This document shows, piece after piece, positions 1 to 5,889 of a stretch of DNA of 10,670 nucleotides. Location of the stretch: contig JAITCR010000034.1 of NCBI GenBank assembly GCA_031282985.1, positions 1 to 10,670 of the forward strand, written 5' to 3'. The position numbers and the translations under genes are program-made. How positions within the stretch are numbered: position 1 is the first letter of the stretch; each line of letters opens with the position of its first letter. Origin of the DNA: Nitrososphaerota archaeon (lineage in GTDB: Archaea; Thermoproteota; Bathyarchaeia; Bathyarchaeales; Bathycorpusculaceae). The notes beneath the pieces are model-generated. The model was not told the DNA's origin. It saw nothing but the letters and a program-made list of their open reading frames with translations, and did no database searches.

Positions 1-347
1 TAAGCGTTTGGCTCGTGGACTATTTGTTATTCTAAATCGTTGGAGATGCACAAAATCATGTTTGGCCTGCTCATAAATATGTTAGAATTTGGCCGTCAAC
101 CATTTTGATACATGACCCAGTTTTGAGGGTTCTATTCGTTAGAAATATTGTTGGACTGGAAAGTAAGTTGCTATATGACAGGTATGTTATGTCGTATAAA
201 GCACACAGATGTATAAAAGTCATACTTGTTACGAAAAAATAATTTGTTTGTTGACTAAAATAACATGATGAGTAATAATTTGCATGATACGATATTAATA
301 AATTGGAAGATGTATACATATATGGTCTGTGTTGTTTGGAGGTTGTA
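1..347. other. Left-edge intergenic stretch without a supported gene
   Basis: No frame here gives a convincing protein. The first 83 bases are open on the minus strand and run off the window edge, but that is only about 27 codons and matches nothing I recognise. The last 60 bases are AT-rich. An ATTAATAAAT tract near 291-300 and TATACATATA near 312-321 are possible TATA elements for the ABC exporter that follows. Neither has a clear BRE, so the promoter is a guess. Confidence 0.4.
338..343 (+). promoter_or_regulatory. Shine-Dalgarno site that sets the ABC ATPase start
   Basis: GGAGGT lies four bases before a GTG at 348-350. It matches the core of the archaeal anti-Shine-Dalgarno complement GGAGGTGAT. 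The in-frame TTG at 303 has no such site, so GTG 348 is the better start. Confidence 0.7.
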
Positions 348-1058
348 GTGTTCAAATCAAAGAAATCGGATAGTCAGGCTTTTGTGCATGTAGTAGATGT
401 TTCAAAAAGTGTTGGCGATGCTAATACGTTGATTTTGGATGGTATTAATCTTCAAGTTTTCAAAGGAGAGTTTGCGGTTATTCTTGGTCCTTCGGGGGCT
501 GGTAAGAGTACGCTTCTAAATGTTATAAGTGGTTTAGATAGACCAAATAGTGGTCAGGTTAGAATTGATCAAATTGAAGTAACAGCGTTAAATGAGGATA
601 CACTATCTTCTTTTAGGTGTCTTAATGTTGGTTTTGTTTTTCAGACGTATAATTTAATTTCAACACTTACTGCGTTAGAGAATATACAATTTCCCATGAA
701 ACTTGCAGGTTGTGAGGATGAGTCATTAATAGAGTCAAGGTCTACTGATTTGCTTACTGCTGTTGGTTTAATTGAAAAAGCAGGTCGTCTTCCATATCAG
801 TTAAGCTGTGGGGAACAACAAAGAGTTGCAATTGCCAGATCACTATCTAATAATCCTTCATTAATTCTTGCAGATGAACCTACAGGAAATCTAGACTGGA
901 CCACCGCATTAGAGATAATTTCACTTCTCAAAAAATACAGTATTGAACAAGGAAAAACGATGATTGTAATTACTCATGATGAGCGTATGGCCGAGTTTGC
1001 TGATGTGATAATAAAGCTAAAAAGTGGACGGGTTGCTGAAATTGTTAGGCCTGCTTGA
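348..1058 (+). CDS. ABC transporter ATP-binding protein, MacB/LolD/FtsE-like
   Basis: Cytoplasmic ATPase that powers an FtsX-type exporter or lipoprotein/peptide transporter. Counting from the GTG start (236 residues), Walker A GPSGAGKST is at about 47-55, the Q-loop FVFQTYNL at about 96-103, the signature LSCGEQQRVA at about 152-161, Walker B LILADEPTGNLD at about 172-183, and the switch histidine ITHD at about 208-211. The third signature residue is Cys where the family usually has Gly (LSGGQQQ). All catalytic residues are present, so it should be active. An upstream in-frame TTG (303) would add 15 residues but lacks a ribosome binding site. The 3' end overlaps the permease frame by about 35 bases, which supports co-translation. 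The substrate cannot be inferred. Confidence 0.92.
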   Translation: MFKSKKSDSQAFVHVVDVSKSVGDANTLILDGINLQVFKGEFAVILGPSGAGKSTLLNVISGLDRPNSGQVRIDQIEVTALNEDTLSSFRCLNVGFVFQTYNLISTLTALENIQFPMKLAGCEDESLIESRSTDLLTAVGLIEKAGRLPYQLSCGEQQRVAIARSLSNNPSLILADEPTGNLDWTTALEIISLLKKYSIEQGKTMIVITHDERMAEFADVIIKLKSGRVAEIVRPA

Positions 1059-1770
1059 TTTTGGAAAAGAAGAGTTTAAATGTAAAAAGTTTCGTTTTTT
1101 GCTTGTTTTTTTCGGATTAGTAATTTGTGTTTCGAGCACAATTTTTCTTATAACAATTAGTCAAAGTTTAGGTGTTACCGTTTTTTCGTCTTCGACAAAA
1201 CTGTTCACTGCATCTACATCAAACACTATATCCAGCTACATGGGTCTTGAAAGTGTTCTAGTATTTCTCACAGGTGTCTTGACTATGTATTTTCTTTCGT
1301 CTACAATGATGGCGGGACGGGTTCGCGATATAGGTTTAGTTAAAGCTTTAGGAAATACTGACAAAAACGGTTTTGGATATTTGATGGCTGCGCCGTTAAT
1401 GGTTGCGTTTTTTGCTTCCATAATTGGTGGGTTTGCGGGTTTTTCAGTATCCATAATTGTTATAGTTTGCTTATTTGGACTGGGGGCTTTTTCATCGTTT
1501 ATCACAGGCGGTGTTATCATATCTGTTGGGGTTGCTGTGGTGTTTTTTTTGTTGTCTTGGGGTGTTTTTTCGTCTCAGACAGCTAAAGCGTTAAAAATGG
1601 TGTCTGTTAGTCTTCTTGCAGGGGATGAGTCTGCTTTTGATTTTAAGAAAGAGAAAATGGAGTTTATACCCCGAGTTGCTGAAAGGTTATCTTCAGCTTT
1701 TGGTGTTGCTTTGAAGAACATGTTTAGAAGTAGGTCTCGTTCTAAAATTTCTCTTGTTGTCTTTCTGTGA
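1024..1770 (+). CDS. FtsX-type ABC permease, N-terminal half (TM1-TM4)
   Basis: Membrane partner of the preceding ATPase. Predicted helices lie at residues about 24-45, 75-96, 119-152 and 160-182. The stretch MAGRVRDIGLVKALG after helix 2 is the typical FtsX coupling segment that contacts the ATPase. A cytoplasmic linker then leads to LKNMFRSRSRS, the usual basic run-up to the next helix, and the frame stops at TGA a few residues into that helix (KISLVVFL). The next frame begins with the remainder of the helix. I therefore read this and the following entry as one eight-helix permease broken by a -1 frame change, not as two natural genes. The GTG start has no clear ribosome binding site and may lie slightly downstream. 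Confidence 0.82.
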   Translation: MDGLLKLLGLLDFGKEEFKCKKFRFLLVFFGLVICVSSTIFLITISQSLGVTVFSSSTKLFTASTSNTISSYMGLESVLVFLTGVLTMYFLSSTMMAGRVRDIGLVKALGNTDKNGFGYLMAAPLMVAFFASIIGGFAGFSVSIIVIVCLFGLGAFSSFITGGVIISVGVAVVFFLLSWGVFSSQTAKALKMVSVSLLAGDESAFDFKKEKMEFIPRVAERLSSAFGVALKNMFRSRSRSKISLVVFL

Positions 1771-2948
1771 GTATTCTTTTGATAACTGTTTCATTTGTAG
1801 GTAATTTTGTCTGCTGGAATACTACACGAGGTTACGCAGATAGTGCGTTTGATCAAAATGTTCTCATAGTGGGTAACGCCTATTTTGTGGATGTTTATCA
1901 GAAAATGTTAAATCCAATTACAAATGTTGACCAAAATAAAGAAGTGCTGTCAGAAGTTAAATTTGCAGATTCATCATACATGATAAGCAAAGAATTCATT
2001 GAACAGTTGAACATGGTTAACGGTATTGTGTCTATTGATAAACGGTTTGTTGTTTTTACGCGTGTAATGGAAGTACGACGTATGGTAGTTGAATTAGATA
2101 AATTTAACGAGCCTCATTATGTAACGTATGGGGAATATCGTTCAACAGACTGTGTTGTAGTAGGCATAAACCCAGATCAGTTAATAAATGAAAATATACT
2201 TCAGAAGTTAGGCATTTCAACGTTAGGAAGATTAGATAACGCAGTTGTTGGTGATTCGCTTGCGGAGGCAATTTTTCAAAATCCTTACAAGCAAGATATT
2301 GAAGTTTACTCCTACGATTCTGCAGTCAGCTCAAACTTTAACATAACTAACGTAGTAATAGATCCACTTAACCATGGCTATGGCGCCTATGTTCCAGTGT
2401 CAGAGTTGCAGAAACTGTTCGCAGTTGATGGTTTTAACTTTATTTTAGTTAAAGTAGACGATCACAATAGTAGTACTGTTTTAGAGTTAACAAGTTTAGC
2501 TGCTAAATATGGTCTTGTGGTTAGCAGTTTAGATTCCCTACATAATGAGTACATTTCAAGTATAGATAAGCTTTGGCTGTCGATACTGCCCTTTACAGTA
2601 TTAACAGTAATTACCGCTATGATTTGCCTGCTAAACTGCATGTTTGTCTCTATTTCATCACGTTTTCATGATTTTGGCATTATAAGAGCCATTGGAGCTA
2701 AATCGAGTTATATACCAAAAATAGTATTCTTTGAATGCCTCATACTTACCCTCGCCGCTGCACCAATAGGAATTATTTTAGGAACCACCTTTGACCTGCT
2801 CTTCCTATTACCAGTTAGCACGCTCTCACTACCATTCTTACTATACTCTCTAACAGCCATCATAGGCATACTATTTGGAATGTGCTACCTTTGTACACTT
2901 ATAGTAATACGTCTAAAAAAACGAAACCCACACGAACTACTACAATAA
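1767..2948 (+). CDS. FtsX-type ABC permease, C-terminal half (TM5-TM8)
   Basis: Continuation of the permease. The nominal GTG start overlaps the previous stop as GTGA and has no purine-rich ribosome binding site. Residues 2-18 complete a membrane helix. About 250 residues of extracytoplasmic domain follow (MacB-core-like position), then helices at about 271-295, 318-342 and 357-381. The second coupling motif, SSRFHDFGIIRAIGAKSSY, is at about 297-315. The two-domain layout (TM1-4, TM5, ectodomain, TM6-8) matches long FtsX permeases of roughly 600-650 residues, and the summed halves give about 640. Base composition changes along the gene: the first part is T/G-rich, while the last 250 bases are A/C-rich. 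Whether the protein is made intact depends on the frame break at 1746-1770. Confidence 0.82.
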   Translation: MSILLITVSFVGNFVCWNTTRGYADSAFDQNVLIVGNAYFVDVYQKMLNPITNVDQNKEVLSEVKFADSSYMISKEFIEQLNMVNGIVSIDKRFVVFTRVMEVRRMVVELDKFNEPHYVTYGEYRSTDCVVVGINPDQLINENILQKLGISTLGRLDNAVVGDSLAEAIFQNPYKQDIEVYSYDSAVSSNFNITNVVIDPLNHGYGAYVPVSELQKLFAVDGFNFILVKVDDHNSSTVLELTSLAAKYGLVVSSLDSLHNEYISSIDKLWLSILPFTVLTVITAMICLLNCMFVSISSRFHDFGIIRAIGAKSSYIPKIVFFECLILTLAAAPIGIILGTTFDLLFLLPVSTLSLPFLLYSLTAIIGILFGMCYLCTLIVIRLKKRNPHELLQ

Positions 2949-2983
2949 CTAAAATACGTGTTTACGTCCGAAACACACAATAA

Positions 2984-3177
2984 TAGACCGCTTGCGAAAC
3001 TAGATCCTGTTCGCATTAAGATGGCGTCGTAGATTAGTGCCATTATAATCACTTCTGCACAGATTATATCCAATTTGTCATCATATGAATACTCTACGAA
3101 ACGTTTGATACGCAGAAAAAACCATTCAACCTCATTAAAACCTAAATTCTGTGTGTTTTGAGCACATACAAGAGGGG
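2984..3177 (-). pseudogene. Transposase tail fragment ending at an IS5-like terminus
   Basis: On the minus strand one frame stays open for about 60 codons, reading NLGFNEVEWFFLRIKR, then SYDDKLDIICAEVIIMALIYD, then MRTGSSFASGLL. It has no start codon and looks like the C-terminal tail of a DDE transposase. The evidence for mobile origin is its end: bases 2986-3002 match 9695-9711, the 3' end of the intact IS5-family transposase in this window, with one mismatch in 17. The protein family itself is not certain. Confidence 0.4.
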
Positions 3178-3380
3178 TTATTTGTTTGCAACATATTGTT
3201 TTAAGGCGTCTTCGGATAACCCACAGGTTTCAAATATAGCTCGTTGCGTCTTAGTAAGGGGATTTAACAATCGACAACCATCAGACATTAAAAATACTTT
3301 AATCTTCTCCAACTCCAAAAACAACCCCGCTTTACTCAAAGACATAGCCTTCAAAAAACCCTCAACCGACGCCACAACTC
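3178..3380 (-). pseudogene. Transposase C-terminal remnant, possibly IS1634/IS4-like
   Basis: An open stretch of about 65 codons reads LELEKIKVFLMSDGCRLLNP, then LTKTQRAIFETCGLSED, ending ...YVANK and TAA. The layout of a 'KIKVF...DG' strand followed by 'PLTKTQR.IFE' resembles the extreme C-terminus of IS1634/IS4-group transposases, recalled by eye only. There is no catalytic domain upstream, because an in-frame stop lies just before it and the neighbouring sequence is the tail of a broken surface protein. It is a remnant wedged between that gene and a second transposase tail. Confidence 0.4.
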
Positions 3381-3399
3381 ACAAATCACAATCAAAGAA

Positions 3400-4040
3400 A
3401 CAAAACAACAAAACAACTTACCTCCAAAACATCAGACAAGTAAAAAGAACCACCTGCAACGCTCACACCACCACCTCTACAGCAGAGTTACCCGAAATTT
3501 CGCCACCCGACATAACAAAGTGGCCATTGCTGTACACACCACCGCCATTGCTATACTTAGGTGTATTGTTGAAAATTTTACCACCCGACATAACAAAAAC
3601 ACCACCACCAATACTCACACCACCATTGTTACCCGAAATCTTACCATTAGACAAGCGAAGAGTACTTCCACGACTGACATACACTCCACCACCACGAGCA
3701 TCGTCAACATGAGTTACAATAATACCATCAAGCTTTAACTCTCCACCACCCGAAATTATAATGATAGTTTGATCATCTGTACTAAATATGTTGGAAAATT
3801 CAGTATTACTACTGCTTTTTAGTGTGATATTTTTATTATCAGGAATATTAGTGACCATTTAATGGCAATATCTTTATCAAGAGCTATAACAGTAGGCACG
3901 CCGTCTTTTGTGTCACTAATAGCTGCTCTAAGCGCAGACTCTGTTCCAACTTGTATAACACTTTGCCTTTCAACACTTGGCACAAACACGAAAACAAGCA
4001 AAGAAGACAATAGTACAAACATCAAAGAAACAATCGACAA
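3400..4040 (-). pseudogene. Secreted right-handed beta-helix surface protein, broken by frameshifts
   Basis: The gene begins on the minus strand near 4040 (TTG; an ATG at 4022 is also in frame) with a hydrophobic signal segment, SIVSLMFVLLSSLLVFVFVP. It then reads ESALRAAISDTKDGVPTVIA, the common N-terminal module of beta-helix proteins. Near 3858-3862 the frame shifts by one base and the sequence continues as NIPDNKNITLKSSS and GGGELKLDGIIVTH. Repeats follow with the pattern GGGVY..G.F.MSGG.ISGN (about 3640-3490). A second frameshift near 3470 restores GGGVSVAGGSFYLSD before the match fades near 3400. Intact relatives are usually several hundred residues longer, so the C-terminus is missing. 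It would have been an exported adhesin-like or glycan-facing protein and is now almost certainly non-functional. Confidence 0.75.
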
Positions 4041-4134
4041 TTTTTTACGGGAATTATCTACTTGGATTTAAATTTAGCATCATTTAAGATACCTTCTTAA
4101 CTATACAACTCGCATTTTTGAAAATAATGAAACA

Positions 4135-4370
4135 GGTTCTTTAACGTTTCGTGGGGATAAGCACAAGAGTAATAGTGTGGCTTTAGTTAGTTATGGATGA
4201 AAAAGAATTCATGTTTTCGATTTCGGTTTTTTCAGAGCCATGGTATATTGTTGGCATGAAACAAGCAGAAGATGCTATAGAAATTAAACTGGATTATTAT
4301 AGAGGGACAAAGTTTCGATGTCCAGTTTGTGGTAAATTTTGCACTCAAGTTGAGAAAATACCGACACTTA
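4135..4370 (+). pseudogene. ISL3-family element, left end and truncated transposase
   Basis: An ATG at 4193 opens a frame of about 59 residues before the interruption. It reads SEPWYIVGMKQAEDAIEI, LDYYRGTKFRCPVCGKFC and TQVEKIP, the N-terminal zinc-finger domain of ISL3 transposases (CxxC then C, preceded by a short beta strand pair). The sequence GGTTCTTTAACGTTTCGTGG from 4135 resembles ISL3 terminal inverted repeats and probably marks the left end. At 4370 the frame is cut by a MITE. After the MITE (4533-4590) a possible continuation is highly degraded, and the catalytic domain is absent. Confidence 0.65.
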
Positions 4371-4529
4371 GATCCTGTATTCAGTAGGCGAAATTCTGTT
4401 GGGTGATCCAAATTTTTCGTTAGTCTAGGTAGAAAGCGCAAATAACCATCGCTATTTAAGTCAACGAGAACGGTGACTAACGGAAAAATCGCCGTAGCAA
4501 TGGTGTTTATAATTACTGAATACAGGTTC
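4371..4529. mobile_element. 159-bp MITE with nested inverted repeats
   Basis: The ends 4371-4386 (GATCCTGTATTCAGTA) and 4514-4529 are inverted copies with one mismatch in 16. Both sides are bordered by TTA (4368-4370 and 4530-4532), a likely 3-bp target duplication. A second inverted pair lies inside: ATTTTTCGTTAGTC at 4412-4425 against GACTAACGGAAAAAT at 4475-4489, with one extra base. The centre (about 4440-4457) is an imperfect palindrome. No gene fits inside. This architecture is that of a non-autonomous miniature element able to fold as a long hairpin. I do not recognise the parent transposon from the repeat sequence. Confidence 0.72.
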
Positions 4530-4585
4530 TTAAATTTCAACTTGAAAAGAGCTAGAAAAAGTCACATTTTCACGGGAGCTAAACA

Positions 4586-4611
4586 TATACGATAAAACAA
4601 TATATCGTATA
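4586..4611. repeat. AT-rich perfect inverted repeat downstream of the LysE-family gene
   Basis: TATACGATA (4586-4594) and TATCGTATA (4603-4611) are perfect 9-bp inverted arms around an 8-base loop. The repeat lies 24 bases past the stop of the minus-strand LysE gene. It could be a 3'-UTR hairpin or end-of-transcript signal for the nnr cluster, or a protein-binding site. The low GC makes a strong RNA stem less likely. Confidence 0.45.
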
Positions 4612-4634
4612 GTTATAGTTGCTTAAAAGCGTCA

Positions 4635-5300
4635 TTAAATTATGGCCATTAGAGAGGAGATTATAAAGTAAGCTCCGAACAGTAGAAACACTCCTACGCA
4701 GAATAGTGTGACTGCATAATGTACTCGGGTTGTCCAGAATTTTTGTGATTTAAAGATAAGTAGACCTACAAATGCGTACCATAAGAAATCAATAGACCAA
4801 TGTAACCCTGCAAAAATGCCAAATCCCAATAACCCAAAGAGTTGCGCATTTGCAATTAAAACTGTTCCAATGGTTAGCCACCATAAAATAAAGCCTGCAT
4901 TAACAGCAGATGTCCAAATGCCTGAGAAAAAAGAATCCTGCTTTAAACTTGCCGTAGATGTATCTTGACGATTACGATTTTTAAAGGCGTGAATACCCAT
5001 AAAAATCATAAAACTGCCACCTATAACGCCAATTGCTGCCTGTACTCCTGTTGGAATTGTAAATTGGTTAAGCATGAAGTAAATTAGAATCATTAAAGGA
5101 AATTCTACTACGCCATGTCCAAGAGCAAGTAAAACCCCGGCTATCTTGCTTTTGGCGGCTTTTTGTATTGTAACTGCAAATAATGGACCCGGCATTAGAA
5201 CGCCACTTAGGGTAATCATTATAACTGAGCTTAAAAACAGGTAAAAATTTGATTCCAAGCGGTTTCCTCTGTCTTCTTTGGAGATCTTTTTTAGAGACAT
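4635..5300 (-). CDS. LysE/RhtB-family small-solute exporter
   Basis: Integral membrane protein of the LysE superfamily, which exports amino acids and related small molecules. The diagnostic motif LSGVLMPGPLFAVTIQKA, with the conserved PGP in helix 1, sits at residues about 31-48. Further hydrophobic helices follow at about 55-75, 85-104, 131-153, 155-180 and 192-218, separated by a charged loop (KNRNRQDTSTASLKQ). The total of 221 residues fits the family (about 200-220). The gene starts 23 bases after the tsr3 stop, so it is probably the last gene of the nnr operon. The ATG at 5300 has no ribosome binding site. A TTG at 5258 has GAGG seven bases upstream and would start the protein right at helix 1, so it is a serious alternative start. 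The substrate is unknown. Confidence 0.82.
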   Translation of the reverse strand: MSLKKISKEDRGNRLESNFYLFLSSVIMITLSGVLMPGPLFAVTIQKAAKSKIAGVLLALGHGVVEFPLMILIYFMLNQFTIPTGVQAAIGVIGGSFMIFMGIHAFKNRNRQDTSTASLKQDSFFSGIWTSAVNAGFILWWLTIGTVLIANAQLFGLLGFGIFAGLHWSIDFLWYAFVGLLIFKSQKFWTTRVHYAVTLFCVGVFLLFGAYFIISSLMAII

Positions 5301-5323
5301 TGTTTTATTTAGATATAAATGGT

Positions 5324-5884
5324 TTACTCGTGGTAGGGTTTGTTTTCAAATAAGGTTTTTTGTATTTTTATTATTTCTTCACTGTTTTTAGCTGTAGTGT
5401 ATTGGTCAAGGAAGCGTTTGTTTAACTCGAAAAATGTGTGTCCCCATGGAAAAATTTCAAGCATGTCTTCTGCTTCGGCTTTAAATCCTGCAATATATAG
5501 CGATGCTGTTATGGCTTCTGCTGTGGTTAGTTTGGTTAGTTTTCCAAAATTTACGGGGTTGCTTGCAATTAAAATGGGTAAACAGCGGCTTGTGCCTCTA
5601 ACGTGTTCTGCTAAGACTTTTTGGGCTTGTTCCCAGCTGCAATCTAGGGCGGCTAATCCAAAGTTTTCAAGTCGTTCACGGTCAGCTGGTGAGAAAGCAA
5701 TTTCACTAAAGGGGTTAAGTACTATGGCGCGTTTAGGTAAGAACTTGATTTTTTTTACAATGCGCACAAACCCTCTGCGTCCTAATCGTAGGGCGGTGTT
5801 TTTTTTAGGGTCATCTTGTGCTGCATGGTATACGTTAATTCTTACAGGCAGTGCTTTGTTTGATGAGTTAGTTTTTTCTTCCAC
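5324..5884 (-). CDS. tsr3: Tsr3-type rRNA aminocarboxypropyltransferase (DUF367)
   Basis: Transfers the 3-amino-3-carboxypropyl group of S-adenosylmethionine to a (pseudo)uridine in the helix-31 loop of small-subunit rRNA, as known for eukaryotic and archaeal Tsr3. Visible family motifs, counted from the GTG start (186 residues), are DDPKKNTALRLGRRG (about 22-36), NPFSEIAFSP (about 57-66), GLAALDCSWEQAQ (about 76-88) and the C-terminal CLPILIASNPVNFGKL with TTAEAITASLYIAG (about 100-131). The frame is open further upstream to 5998, but that extension overlaps nnr and has no family signal. GTG 5884 lies 5 bases past the nnr stop with AGAGG 11 bases before it, and gives the usual family length. 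Tight spacing implies co-transcription with nnr. Confidence 0.9.
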   Translation of the reverse strand: MEEKTNSSNKALPVRINVYHAAQDDPKKNTALRLGRRGFVRIVKKIKFLPKRAIVLNPFSEIAFSPADRERLENFGLAALDCSWEQAQKVLAEHVRGTSRCLPILIASNPVNFGKLTKLTTAEAITASLYIAGFKAEAEDMLEIFPWGHTFFELNKRFLDQYTTAKNSEEIIKIQKTLFENKPYHE

Positions 5885-5889
5885 AGTTA

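Noticed and set aside
1..83. Minus-strand open stretch running off the left edge
   Set aside because: About 27 codons with no start and no recognisable motif. Too short to call a partial gene.
264..300. C/D-box guide RNA, from an ATGATGA box
   Set aside because: No D box (CTGA) or internal boxes at suitable distance, and no terminal stem.
3158..3712. Plus-strand frame with Thr/Pro/Leu-rich repeats
   Set aside because: It is the antisense of the beta-helix repeats and transposase tail. The minus-strand reading gives clear family motifs.
3470..3720. CRISPR-like or tandem DNA repeat
   Set aside because: The spaced similarities are imperfect coding repeats of a beta-helix protein, not identical repeats with unique spacers.
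4232..4540. Minus-strand frame of 102 codons
   Set aside because: Runs across the MITE and antisense to the ISL3 zinc finger. Its content is explained by both.
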